A stretch of DNA of 64,000 nucleotides from Cellvibrio zantedeschiae (GCF_014652535.1 NZ_BMYZ01000003.1:310001-374000); one strand, 5' to 3'; positions 16,762 to 25,293 are shown, numbered from the stretch's first letter. Notes: a model not told the origin generated them from the letters alone. Program-made: numbers and translations.

Positions 16762-18072
16762 TTAGGCCATTAGCGCTTCAATTTCTGCAACAGTCTTGGG
16801 TACATCTTTCGTCAGAACTTCGTTGCCATCTTTGGTAATCACAACGTCATCTTCAATACGAATACCTATGCCACGCCATTTTTTTGCAACGCGTTCATTG
16901 TCGGGCGCTACGTAAATTCCTGGCTCTACGGTCATTACCATTCCGGGCTCGAGTACGCGCCATTCGCCGCCGACTTTGTAATCGCCTACGTCGTGCACGT
17001 CCATACCTAACCAGTGACCAGCGCGATGCATGTAAAATTCTTTGTAAGCTTCGGTTTTAATTAATTCGTTGACATCGCCTTCGAGTAAACCAATTTTTAC
17101 CAAACCTTCGGTGATCACTTTTACTGTCATTTCATGCGGATCATTCCAATGGTTGCCTGGTTTAGCAACGGCGATGGCTTCTAATTGTGCCTGCAAACAA
17201 ATTTCGTAGAGCGCTTTTTGCTCGGGTGAAAATTTTCCATTTACGGGGAATGTTCTAGTGATATCGGCAGCGTAAGATTCCAATTCGCATCCAGCATCAA
17301 TTAATACCAAATCGCCATTTTTTAGCGGCGCGGAGTTTTCAATGTAATGCAGGATACAACCGTTTTTGCCGCCGCCGACAATGGTGTTGTACGCCGGAAA
17401 ACGTGCGCCGGCCATTTGGAACTCGTGCATGATTTCTGCTTCGAGCTGATATTCCATAACACCGGGTTTGGAAAATTTCATTGCACGCACATGCGCACGT
17501 GCAGAAATTTCGCCCGCTTCTTTCATCACGCGCAATTCAGCGGCGCTTTTGAATAAACGCAATTCATTCAGGAAATGACTGAGATCTAAAAATTCGCCCG
17601 GTGGTGTTGCACCTGAACGAACTTTTGCACGAATTGTATTTACCCAATCCATGACTTGCTTATCGAACTCGCTGTCTTTACCCATTGCATAGTAAACACG
17701 CTCGCGGCCTTCGATTAAGCCGGGCAAAATATCGTCGATGTCATCAATAGGAAATGCGTCGTCTGCTTCGTATTCACTGCATGCACCATCGGGGCCTGCG
17801 CGATAGCCATCCCAAATTTCGCGTTCGCGATTACGCTCGCGCACAAACAAAACATATTCGCCATGTTCGCGGCCAGGAATTAATACGAGCACAGCTTGTG
17901 GTTCAGGAAAACCGGAGAGATAAAACAAATCGCTATCTTGGCGATAGTGATGCTCAGTATCGCGGCTGCGTGTGCGCTCCGGCGCTGCCGGTACAATTGC
18001 AATGCTGTTCGGCTCCATCATTGCCATTAATGCTTTGCGACGACGCGCGAATTCCTGTTTGCTGATTCTCAT
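16762..18072 (-). CDS. pepP: Xaa-Pro aminopeptidase PepP
   Basis: 436 residues, close to E. coli PepP (441). An N-terminal aminopeptidase P domain (EFARRRKALMAMM; YRQDSDLFYLSGFPEP) precedes the pita-bread catalytic domain. Dinuclear Mn ligands are visible: two Asp in LIDAGCELESYAADITRTF, His in HRAGHWLGMDVHDVG, and Glu in TVEPGIYV and RIEDDV. It removes an N-terminal residue ahead of proline in the cytoplasm. It lies between ygfB (31 bp upstream) and ubiH in the conserved operon. Confidence 0.95.
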   Translation of the reverse strand: MRISKQEFARRRKALMAMMEPNSIAIVPAAPERTRSRDTEHHYRQDSDLFYLSGFPEPQAVLVLIPGREHGEYVLFVRERNREREIWDGYRAGPDGACSEYEADDAFPIDDIDDILPGLIEGRERVYYAMGKDSEFDKQVMDWVNTIRAKVRSGATPPGEFLDLSHFLNELRLFKSAAELRVMKEAGEISARAHVRAMKFSKPGVMEYQLEAEIMHEFQMAGARFPAYNTIVGGGKNGCILHYIENSAPLKNGDLVLIDAGCELESYAADITRTFPVNGKFSPEQKALYEICLQAQLEAIAVAKPGNHWNDPHEMTVKVITEGLVKIGLLEGDVNELIKTEAYKEFYMHRAGHWLGMDVHDVGDYKVGGEWRVLEPGMVMTVEPGIYVAPDNERVAKKWRGIGIRIEDDVVITKDGNEVLTKDVPKTVAEIEALMA

Positions 18073-18103
18073 AACATTCTCTTAATCATTAACGCTGATG
18101 TAT

Positions 18104-18706
18104 TTAATGAATCTGATCAGACGCCGGTGCAGCTATAGCGTCACTGGATGCTTTATTAGTTTGTGCCCCGTATTCCAAAAACAAGGAGGCGGCGAGCTGA
18201 CGGACGTATTCAGTCACTTCCATATAATCTGCTTCGTCGGATTCATCACCATCTTCAATCGCAATTTGCGAAATGGCGGCGAGATCACGCAAACCGTCTT
18301 CGGCTTCTTCTGTTAATACGCGATCAGTTTTTCCTGCGGAACCAAAGCCGGTTAAAAATCCGTAACACCATTGACCCAGTGTAGCTGTACGCTGGCTAAG
18401 ATCCGTATCGTCATCAGGCAATAAGAGTGTCAGGCCAAAACCATCACGCAACTGTTGCAAGCTGGAGTGGTAGAGATTCGTTAAGGCTTCGCGAACGCGC
18501 TCATCAGGGGCTTGGGTAAAATCCAAAAACTCTACGGCATCCAGCAGCCAGCGAATTTCGCTCAATTCGGCGCCACCGCTAAATTTGCCACAGAGCAAAC
18601 CATGTAATTCAGAGGGACTATTAATAGCGCCAAGTGGCGCGATCAAGTTGCAGAAGTCGTCGAAGTTAAAAATAGAGGTTTCAGTGGAGAGCGATTGTTC
18701 AGTCAT
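18104..18706 (-). CDS. ygfB: YgfB / UPF0149 family protein
   Basis: 200 residues from ATG 18706. An upstream in-frame ATG at 18757 adds a hydrophobic stretch not expected in this cytoplasmic family. Family landmarks are SELHGLLCGKFSGG, LGQWCYGFLTGFG and DEADYMEVTEYVRQLAASLF. E. coli YgfB is of unknown function; the Pseudomonas aeruginosa homologue affects ampDh3 expression and beta-lactam resistance. It is the first gene of ygfB-pepP-ubiH-DUF3144-ubiI and is divergent from the zapB-like/zapA genes, as in E. coli and Pseudomonas. Confidence 0.9.
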   Translation of the reverse strand: MTEQSLSTETSIFNFDDFCNLIAPLGAINSPSELHGLLCGKFSGGAELSEIRWLLDAVEFLDFTQAPDERVREALTNLYHSSLQQLRDGFGLTLLLPDDDTDLSQRTATLGQWCYGFLTGFGSAGKTDRVLTEEAEDGLRDLAAISQIAIEDGDESDEADYMEVTEYVRQLAASLFLEYGAQTNKASSDAIAAPASDQIH

Positions 18707-18945
18707 GAGTGCTAAAAGCCGTTCAATAAATAGAAAGAGAATGCTATCACGATGCATGCGCTAATCCGCACTTTTCTGTCGCAAGTGGCATTTGCAAAAC
18801 GCACATTCGATGTCGGCGAATTTTCGATCAGTCCTCGAATTCACTTTAAATCTGCCCGCTAAAGCATTAGGGCGATTGACCCTCGCCAAGTCCCGCAATA
18901 TAGTGGCTAGCTTAAGTACATTTGCCTTGTTATTGGTCACCAAAC

Positions 18946-19152
18946 ATGTCTGACGAACTCTTACTCTCTTTAGAAACCAAGCTCGACCGCTTGATTCTGC
19001 TCACCAGCCGGTTGCAGCAGGAAAATGCCGAGTTAAAAGCGCGTGAAAGCGCCTGGCAGCAAGAGCGTGTGCGCTTGATTGAAAAGAATGAGCTTGCGCG
19101 CAGCCGCGTGGAAGCCATGATCACGCACCTGAAAAGTCTAGATACTGAATAA
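18946..19152 (+). CDS. TIGR02449 family coiled-coil protein (ZapB-like)
   Basis: 68 residues from ATG 18946. Almost all of it is one coiled coil (LLLSLETKLDRLILLTSRLQ, then QENAELKARESAW). Small coiled-coil proteins immediately upstream of zapA in Pseudomonas-type genomes are placed in TIGR02449 and resemble ZapB. ZapB works with ZapA at the division ring, so a role in cell division is plausible but inferred from shape and position. 17 bp separate it from zapA. Confidence 0.8.
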   Translation: MSDELLLSLETKLDRLILLTSRLQQENAELKARESAWQQERVRLIEKNELARSRVEAMITHLKSLDTE

Positions 19153-19169
19153 TTACAAGAGAACTTACC

Positions 19170-19469
19170 GTGGCTAACGAAACTGTTTTTGTAAAAATCC
19201 TCGATAAAGAATATCAAGTCGCCTGCCCACGCGAAGAACGCCAGGCACTTATGGAGTCTGCCCAACTGCTGGACGAGCGCATGAAAGCGATTCGCGGTTC
19301 AGGTGCAGTGATAGGTTTGGAGCGTATCGCAGTTATGGCCGCACTGAATTTAAGCCATGAACTCTTGCAAGCTAAATCTGATAGCCCAGCACCTGTTGGC
19401 GTGGCGACTGACAAAGCCGACCTGCAGCGTTTAAGCGATAAAATTGAACGAGTGCTAGCGGGTAACTAA
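19170..19469 (+). CDS. zapA: Cell division protein ZapA
   Basis: 99 residues from a GTG start at 19170. The globular domain (VFVKILDKEYQVACPREERQ, then ALMESAQLLDERM) and C-terminal coiled coil (DKADLQRLSDKIERVL) match ZapA, which bundles FtsZ filaments at midcell. It follows the ZapB-like gene and precedes a terminator, a VOC gene and then 6S RNA, close to the zapA-ssrS-fau order of E. coli. Confidence 0.93.
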   Translation: MANETVFVKILDKEYQVACPREERQALMESAQLLDERMKAIRGSGAVIGLERIAVMAALNLSHELLQAKSDSPAPVGVATDKADLQRLSDKIERVLAGN

Positions 19470-19487
19470 TCCCAAGCGCCACACACT

Positions 19488-19518
19488 AACGCCTGCCTTG
19501 TGCAGGCGTTTTTATTTA
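19488..19518 (+). terminator. Rho-independent terminator of zapA
   Basis: AACGCCTGC (19488-19496), loop CTTGT, GCAGGCGTT (19502-19510), then TTTATTTA. A 9-bp perfect stem and U-rich tail 18 bases after the zapA stop codon. Confidence 0.9.
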
Positions 19519-19539
19519 TAGATTGCCAAGGAGAAAGCT

Positions 19540-19914
19540 GTGGACACAAAACTATCCGAAATTGGGCAAATTGCCATTACCGTGAGCGATGTAGAAAAAG
19601 CCTTGGCGTTCTACCGCGATATCCTCGGGCTGGAGTTTCTATTTAGCGCAGGCCCAAACCTCGCATTTCTAAAAGCAGGCAACATCCGCATTATGCTGAG
19701 CACACCCCAAGGGGCAGGCTCAGTTGGCGCAAATTCAACGCTTTATTTTAAAGCCGAAAATGTGGAAGCTGTTTACGCCGATAAAGTCGCGCGTGGAGCA
19801 GTAAGTGAACGAGCGCCGCAGCTGGCAGCGAAAATGCCTGACCACGAACTCTGGATTGGTTTTTTGCGCGACCCCGATGGAAATTTAGTCGGGCTGATGG
19901 AAGAAAAGCGCTAA
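19540..19914 (+). CDS. VOC (glyoxalase/bleomycin resistance) family protein
   Basis: 124 residues from a GTG at 19540, with an AAGGAGA ribosome site. A single VOC domain pair: IGQIAITVSDVEKALAFYRD (first beta-alpha-beta unit) and ELWIGFLRDPDGNLVGLMEE (second). His, the usual first metal ligand at the start, is replaced by Ala (QIAITV), while the final Glu is present, so metal-dependent activity is not certain. Substrate unknown. It is inserted between zapA and the 6S RNA gene. Confidence 0.85.
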   Translation: MDTKLSEIGQIAITVSDVEKALAFYRDILGLEFLFSAGPNLAFLKAGNIRIMLSTPQGAGSVGANSTLYFKAENVEAVYADKVARGAVSERAPQLAAKMPDHELWIGFLRDPDGNLVGLMEEKR

Positions 19915-20060
19915 ATAATTGTGCGATGCTTTTAATCAATTTGTTCACAAGTTTACCATTTTGGTTTTTGTGCATGCGAAACTCTAACTTTCAGTGCCTG
20001 TCCAGCAGTTTATAAGACTGATTTTGTCTAAATGGTTATAAGACCCAAGCTTAATATCAT

Positions 20061-20091
20061 TTGCGATGGGTTATAGACTCTGGGTTATACT
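20061..20091 (+). promoter_or_regulatory. Probable sigma-70 promoter of the 6S RNA gene
   Basis: A -10 box TATACT at 20086-20091 lies 7 bases before the predicted 5' end of 6S RNA. TTGCGA at 20061-20066 is a possible -35 at a long 19-base spacing. The -10 match and its distance from the folded 5' end are the main support. Confidence 0.55.
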
Positions 20092-20097
20092 GGGCCC

Positions 20098-20277
20098 CAG
20101 CCCTGGAATGTTTGCAAACCGACAAGTCCTTGAGCCGATTTCCACAAAACTGGTGGTGTCTCGTTGTGTTTGGTGTGCATGTCCGCTTGACGGAAAGCCT
20201 TAAAAACCACAGGTGCTACCTCCTTGAACCTATGGGTTCAAGGCCAGCTTGGTAGCGGCATTTTCGGGGTTTCCTAT
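20098..20277 (+). ncRNA. ssrS: 6S RNA, regulator of RNA polymerase-sigma70
   Basis: About 180 nt matching E. coli 6S RNA in order and structure. Conserved pieces are CAAGTCCTTGAGCCGATTT (E. coli CAGTCCCCTGAGCCGATATTT), TGGTGTGCATGTCCGCTTGA, GAAAGCCTTAAAA, CCTTGAACC...GGGTTCAAGG, and the terminal stem CCCTGGAATG with GCATTTTCGGGG. The large central bubble mimics an open promoter and captures sigma70 holoenzyme in stationary phase. Its position, between zapA and the 5-formyl-THF cyclo-ligase gene fau, is the same as in E. coli. Ends are accurate to a few bases. Confidence 0.93.
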
Positions 20278-20302
20278 TACCATGTTTTAAAAATGCCATC
20301 CT

Positions 20303-20412
20303 TGGCGACTTTTAAAGCGTCGTTTTGCGATTACTGGCGCAAACACGTGGGTTTGCTTGTAGTCTTAAGCTCGCATTTGCCGGTGGCAAATGGGCGATAC
20401 TTCCTGTATCGC
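20303..20412 (+). other. Run of four small hairpins between 6S RNA and fau
   Basis: Four stem-loops follow in 110 bases: CGAC/GTCG near 20305-20322; TTTGCG (20324-20329) with CGCAAA (20338-20343); CATTTGCC (20374-20381) with GGCAAATG (20385-20392); and GCGATAC (20394-20400) with GTATCGC (20406-20412). A weak stem TGACT/AGTCA followed by a T run lies near 20455-20478. This could be the leader of fau, a processed tail of the 6S transcript, or a separate small RNA. No open frame explains it. Confidence 0.45.
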
Positions 20413-20548
20413 TGGTGCTTCGTAGTAGTTTCCTCGTGTAAAAAAATCTTGCCCTGACTGCTTGTCGAGTCAATTTTTGTGCTTTTCTCCTCTTTTTGCT
20501 GGTTCATCTCTACAATGACGGGATGTTCAATAACACGCTTATTTTCTT

Positions 20549-21148
20549 ATGACGACTCCTGATCCCCGACAGGCCTTGCGCAAAGAACTGCGTGCGCGGC
20601 GCAACGCTTTGAATCCAACGCAACAAGAAGCAGCAGCGGCCTGGGCTTTGCGCCATTTAATGAAGTCGCCAAAGTTTTTACGCGCCCAGCATGTCGCCTT
20701 ATATATAGCGGCTGACGGCGAGTTGAATCCGCATCCTGTAGCAGAGCAGCTCTGGAAGATGGGCAAGCATTGTTACCTGCCGGTTTTGCATCCACGGATT
20801 GAAGGCCAGCTTTGGTTTGTGGAGTACACCCCCACTACCGAACTCAAACCTAATCGCTTTGGCATTCCCGAACCTGACCATCGCCTTGAGCGGAAATTTG
20901 CGGCTAACTTATTGGATGTCGTGCTTTTGCCTTTGGTCGGGTTTGACCGCAAAGGTGGTCGCCTGGGTATGGGCGGTGGTTTTTATGACAGGACTTTTGC
21001 GTTTCATAAAGGAAAGCAGACTAAACCCTATTTGTTAGGTATGGCGCACGCGTGCCAGGAAGTAGATAGTTTGGAAATGGCCGATTGGGATATTCCGCTG
21101 TTCGGAATAGTGACTGATAAAGAGTTGATATTGGCGGGTAAGAAGTGA
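20549..21148 (+). CDS. fau: 5-formyltetrahydrofolate cyclo-ligase
   Basis: 199 residues. The N-terminus has RQALRKELRARRNALNPTQQ, where the basic residues bind ATP; the C-terminal signature is LPLVGFDRKGGRLGMGGGFYD, the nucleotide-binding GMGGGYYD-like motif of the 5-FCL family. It converts 5-formyl-THF to 5,10-methenyl-THF with ATP, recycling folate. It is the expected gene after 6S RNA (E. coli ygfA). No clear Shine-Dalgarno precedes ATG 20549 (TTATTTTCTT), in keeping with translation from a processed transcript. Confidence 0.93.
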   Translation: MTTPDPRQALRKELRARRNALNPTQQEAAAAWALRHLMKSPKFLRAQHVALYIAADGELNPHPVAEQLWKMGKHCYLPVLHPRIEGQLWFVEYTPTTELKPNRFGIPEPDHRLERKFAANLLDVVLLPLVGFDRKGGRLGMGGGFYDRTFAFHKGKQTKPYLLGMAHACQEVDSLEMADWDIPLFGIVTDKELILAGKK

Positions 21149-21187
21149 GGTCGTGGGTTGCCAACTCCTTGGCAACGAGGACTTAAG

Positions 21188-21316
21188 CTAGGGCGCTTTA
21201 GCAACAACGACTTCTGAAGTCTTGGTGCTAAAAAGGGTTTTGGCCTCAGACGCTAAAGTGACGCAAACGCAGAGACAAAACACCATTACAACGACCGAAA
21301 TAACATCGAGTTTCAT
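21188..21316 (-). CDS. Possible 42-residue single-pass membrane protein
   Basis: The frame from ATG 21316 to TAG 21188 encodes 42 residues, starting MKLDVISVVVMVFCLCVCVT and continuing LASEAKTLFS. The first 22 residues are a hydrophobic segment of the right length to cross the membrane, with three Cys. AAAGGTG, 6 bases upstream of the ATG, is a good ribosome site. It lies alone in the 395-bp gap between fau and the GH20 gene. There is no homology I can name; coding status rests on the ribosome site and composition. Confidence 0.4.
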   Translation of the reverse strand: MKLDVISVVVMVFCLCVCVTLASEAKTLFSTKTSEVVVAKAP

Positions 21317-21543
21317 GGTTCACCTTTGACGCATCGTTATTTTTAGAGGGTTATTAACCACTCCGACGTCAGCCACAACAACAACTAAAACTGTGGTGAG
21401 AAGAACAGCATAGTACAGCTGTTTAAAAAAGATACAGGCGAAACGCGAATTTCATAGATAAATAACGAAATTGCATCGTTTTTGTGCACTAAAGCTCATT
21501 TTATATGCCAAAAACAACACTTAAGACGTCCTTGTCGCTTCAA

Positions 21544-24141
21544 TTATTCTGTTTTTGTCACACGGCTGTAATGATCACCCACGCGACTGCGCACCTGCAC
21601 CGATTTGATGCTTACCGCGACCGGAGCCGTATAAGCTTGCCATGTCGCGCCTTGATCCAAGCTGTAGTCTGCTCCCAATCCAGCGTAACCCGTGTTAACT
21701 AAAAGTTGCCCGTTTTGGATGATGGCCCCAGGTGGAGGCAAATAAAACGAAGAACCTGCGGCAGCCATTTTGGGCAAATCTTTGGCGACGAGAGCCGCAG
21801 AAAAATTTGCCCATTCTTGCAAGCGCGCCTGGGTATTTGGCTTATCCGCTTCCCAATCCGCCTTGTGCCACGCGCGCTCCGCCAGAGCAATCACACGCGG
21901 ATAAATCATTTGTTCCAACTGCTCCGGTGTACGAACCGTTTCACTCCAGAGCTGCCCCTGAATCCCCGCCAGATTTTCGGGTTTGCGAAGCTTGGGCAAC
22001 TCACGTCCAATTAAGGCTTCCAGATTGGTAATGGGCACGCCTTCACGAGTTTTATCGGCGTTGGCGTAATAGTTGTCTGGCATGAAACCAAACACCTTGG
22101 CGGTATCTGAATAACGGGTCGCCCAGTAGTAGCCGCGCTCCTCTGAGTTGGCTTCATAAGGGTGATCGAAATACAGGTGCGAGCCGGGCGACAAAATCAC
22201 CTGATAGCCCGCGTTCGCCAAGCGATAAGCGCGGTCGGCAACGCCCCACTCCCAAATATTGTCCCAGGCGTTGGCGAAAACTTTGTCATTGGCGAATTGT
22301 TTGCGGTTAAAGGTGTTGGTGGTGTCGTACATCAAACCATCTTCCCAACCGGCCAAATTCAGGCCGCGCGAATGGGTGATATCGGCAATTTTACTCACAA
22401 AATAAGGCTTCAAATCCGCCACGCCAGTAACGCCTTTTTCGCCTTTTGCGAAGAGCGCTCTACAGGCGGGCGATTGCTCCCAGGCGCCTTTTCCAACTTC
22501 ATCGCCACCCATGTGGAAGGTAGTCAATTTCAAACCCGCAGTGCGGTACATTTGCTGTAGCTCGTAAATTACTTTTTCAGCAAAGGCATAGGTTGATGGC
22601 AAGCAAACGTTAATGGCGTTATCCGTGTAATTTTGTACGCTCATATATTGCGACTTATCCGCCGGATCACTCAGCAAATACTGTTCGGCAGCTTCTTTTT
22701 GGCCAGCCGCGAGCAGTTTTTTGTAGCGCGCTTGCATGGATTTGATTGCCGCACGCGCGTGGCCAGGCATATCAATTTCGGGAATAACATCAATATGGCG
22801 AGCAGCCGCGAATTTAAGGATTTCTACAAAATCCTCACGGGTGTAATAGCCATTGCCAGAACCCGATTTGCTTGGCCCGGTGCCTAATTGGGTGAGCACA
22901 CATTGGGTTTCCGTTAGATCGAAACAACGCGCTCCGCCTACGTCAGTCAATTCTGGTAAACCCGGAATCTGAATGCGCCAGCCCTCGTCTTCCGTCAAAT
23001 GCAAATGCAACTTATTGAGTTTGTAGCGGCCCATTTGCTCAATCAACCGCAGGGTAACTGCCTTGCCGTGAAAGTTGCGGCCCATGTCATAGTGCATACC
23101 ACGCCAGCTAAAACGTGGGCTATCCGCAACACTGAGCTTGGGAATTTCAAACTGATTTGCTGTACCCGCAGGTAGCAGGCTCAACAAGCTTTGAATAGCA
23201 TAGAAAGTACCGGTGTTATCAGCCCCGTTTAGCGTAATTTTGTTGGTATCTACTGATAATTGGTAACTTTCTTCACTGAACTTGACGCTATCTTTCGGTT
23301 GGACATTTGCAGTTTCATCAACGCCTAATAAAATAATATTTCCTGTTGCAGGGACATTATCTGGTTGGGAATCGAGACTAAGACCAGCAGCTTTTAACTG
23401 CTGCTGGAGATAGAGCGCCTCTTGGGTTAAACGACCGGCATAACGGATCTGCCAAGTGTTATCGAGCTTAATACTGCCTTTACCCAACTTAAGCGATTTT
23501 GGGGTGGGAATAATGAGCTGCGCCTTAGCGTTTACCTGGTTTAATGCAAGATTATCCTGATAGCGCGAAGCCGCAGTCGCTACGGGATAGAGATCGCTTT
23601 TGCCATTGCCACCAAAACGCTGTTGCTGCTCCGGTTTCTCAAAGGCATCGACAAAACGGGGCAGATCTTCGGTATCCGTATTGGCAAAAATTACTGGCGT
23701 CAGATCCTGTTGGGCAATAAAGGCACGGGGCATAAAGTCGGTGTAACTGACCGCCCATTCACCCGAACCATATAAAAACTCCAGACTGGCACCCGCTGCC
23801 AAACCCGCAAAATCCTTGGTAGGCGCAATTTCGTTCAAATCGCCATTAATGCGTTTAAGACGCAGGCCACCAACTTCCTTCGCATGGATGTTGCGCACCG
23901 AGTGGAAATAAATTCGCCAATTACCCTCGCCCGCTGGCAAAGCCACAGAAGAATGGTTGTTCAGAACCAAATGCGCCTGCATACCCTCGCGACCAAAATT
24001 GGTAATTACCCCAAGCCGAAGTTCGGTTTTTTGGCCAAATTGGGTTAATTCCTGCTGAGTCAGGCTTTTGGGAGCCTGGGCAAAGCTCATAGCGCTGACT
24101 AAAGATGTGCATAGCAGAGCCATGCCGAGGGTTGATTTCAT
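21544..24141 (-). CDS. Beta-N-acetylhexosaminidase (chitobiase), GH20
   Basis: 865 residues, the length of bacterial chitobiases. Signal peptide (MKSTLGMALLCTSLVSAMSF), then an N-terminal carbohydrate-binding CHB_HEX domain (VLNNHSSVALPAGEGNWRIY), a GH20b domain (LIIPTPKSLKLGKGS), the catalytic barrel beginning PRFSWRGMHYDMGRNFHGK, and a C-terminal Ig-like domain. The catalytic pair Asp547-Glu548 (HMGGDEVG) is intact for substrate-assisted hydrolysis. It releases GlcNAc from chitin oligomers in the periplasm. A LacI-type palindrome (24248-24259) lies upstream. Confidence 0.94.
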   Translation of the reverse strand: MKSTLGMALLCTSLVSAMSFAQAPKSLTQQELTQFGQKTELRLGVITNFGREGMQAHLVLNNHSSVALPAGEGNWRIYFHSVRNIHAKEVGGLRLKRINGDLNEIAPTKDFAGLAAGASLEFLYGSGEWAVSYTDFMPRAFIAQQDLTPVIFANTDTEDLPRFVDAFEKPEQQQRFGGNGKSDLYPVATAASRYQDNLALNQVNAKAQLIIPTPKSLKLGKGSIKLDNTWQIRYAGRLTQEALYLQQQLKAAGLSLDSQPDNVPATGNIILLGVDETANVQPKDSVKFSEESYQLSVDTNKITLNGADNTGTFYAIQSLLSLLPAGTANQFEIPKLSVADSPRFSWRGMHYDMGRNFHGKAVTLRLIEQMGRYKLNKLHLHLTEDEGWRIQIPGLPELTDVGGARCFDLTETQCVLTQLGTGPSKSGSGNGYYTREDFVEILKFAAARHIDVIPEIDMPGHARAAIKSMQARYKKLLAAGQKEAAEQYLLSDPADKSQYMSVQNYTDNAINVCLPSTYAFAEKVIYELQQMYRTAGLKLTTFHMGGDEVGKGAWEQSPACRALFAKGEKGVTGVADLKPYFVSKIADITHSRGLNLAGWEDGLMYDTTNTFNRKQFANDKVFANAWDNIWEWGVADRAYRLANAGYQVILSPGSHLYFDHPYEANSEERGYYWATRYSDTAKVFGFMPDNYYANADKTREGVPITNLEALIGRELPKLRKPENLAGIQGQLWSETVRTPEQLEQMIYPRVIALAERAWHKADWEADKPNTQARLQEWANFSAALVAKDLPKMAAAGSSFYLPPPGAIIQNGQLLVNTGYAGLGADYSLDQGATWQAYTAPVAVSIKSVQVRSRVGDHYSRVTKTE

Positions 24142-24247
24142 TATTAGACTCTCTCGTATGTGGTCATTTGATCTGTCTTAATTTCGCCTAGCCATCTAGC
24201 CATTTACAGCTAATCGCTTCTACGGGTGCAGTTTAGTCGACGCTAAA

Positions 24248-24259
24248 GACAACGTTGTC
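24248..24259. promoter_or_regulatory. Palindromic operator upstream of GH20, NagR-like
   Basis: GACAACGTTGTC is a perfect 12-bp palindrome with the central CG typical of LacI-family operators. It lies 107 bp upstream of the hexosaminidase start. The core agrees with the NagR box as I recall it from Xanthomonas and Shewanella chitin regulons (consensus near AATGACARCGYTGTCATT), although here the flanks differ (AAA before, CAA after). A GlcNAc-responsive repressor is therefore likely, but no such regulator is in the window. Confidence 0.5.
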
Positions 24260-24414
24260 CAAGAATACACAATAATTCCTGAAACGCTAGGGGCGGAACA
24301 AAAATTAACCTTTCAGGAAACGGCGAGCAACTCAGCAATACATAGCTGCAGCACGCAAAGAACATATTCAAATAACGGGGGTGCTATGCTTTCCAATGAA
24401 TGGATCAACGAAAG

Positions 24415-25272
24415 CTAATTCGATTTTAAAAAACTCTCCACCGTTTCATTCCAAAGCTTCGCCGTTTTAAAAGTCGCGTAGTGACCAACATCCGGTAACA
24501 TCACCAGTTTGGCATTTGGAATTGCTGCAGCAATTTCCGGTGCGTGATCCGGGCGAATTAATTCTTCTTGTTGACCATCCATGATCAAAATTGGGGTTGT
24601 AATTCCCGCTAGCTGCGCAGGCGTGAATTGCGGTTCGGTCAACCACATCTTTCTAATTTTTTCGACAATAATCGGCAATTTTTCAGGATGGGCAGATAAG
24701 GCCAAAAAATCACCGCCGCTATCGCGCTGCATTTTTTCCGGCGTGACTGTGCGCAAGTAATCCAGAAAATGATTTTGCAAACCCGCAGGATTAATATTAG
24801 CACCGTAAGCTACCACTTTTTTTACGCGTGACGGATGATGAATCGCCATATCAATGCCGATATTCCCACCATCACTCCAACCTACAATATAAGCCGACGG
24901 TATTTTTAATTTATCCATCAAGCGCACCATATCTTCTGCCATCAAGTGATAGGTCAAGGTTGCATCATTATCTGTAGAGCGCCCTTGCCCGCGACTTTCC
25001 GGTGTAATCACAGGATAATTTTTTGAAAAATAATTGACCTGATGCCCCCACGAACGAGCACTACCCAAACCGCCGTGCAAAAAAATAATCGGCACAGCTT
25101 TGTCATCTTTTTTACCATGCTGCTCTACGTATATTTTTATATCGCCAATATCAATTAATTCGCCTGGTGAACTTGCGGCGCTAGCATCGCGCAACAGAAA
25201 AAATTGCGCGCAAGCTGCCAACAGCAAAATCACAATCACGGGCACAGCCAAACGTTTTAGGGAAATATTCAT
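24415..25272 (-). CDS. Alpha/beta hydrolase, probable lipoprotein
   Basis: 285 residues. An N-terminal hydrophobic helix ends in LLLAAC (Cys21), a good lipobox, so it may be lipid-anchored; simple membrane anchoring is the alternative. The hydrolase fold shows oxyanion motif FLHGGLGSARSW, nucleophile GWSDGG (Ser133), a late acid in IMDGQQEELI and His in DVGHYATF. Substrate unknown; the family includes lipases, esterases and haloperoxidase-like enzymes. It is 21 bp downstream of the pectate lyase-like gene on the same strand, so the two are probably one transcript. Confidence 0.85.
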   Translation of the reverse strand: MNISLKRLAVPVIVILLLAACAQFFLLRDASAASSPGELIDIGDIKIYVEQHGKKDDKAVPIIFLHGGLGSARSWGHQVNYFSKNYPVITPESRGQGRSTDNDATLTYHLMAEDMVRLMDKLKIPSAYIVGWSDGGNIGIDMAIHHPSRVKKVVAYGANINPAGLQNHFLDYLRTVTPEKMQRDSGGDFLALSAHPEKLPIIVEKIRKMWLTEPQFTPAQLAGITTPILIMDGQQEELIRPDHAPEIAAAIPNAKLVMLPDVGHYATFKTAKLWNETVESFLKSN

Positions 25273-25293
25273 CCAGTTCTTATTCCAAAAGTG

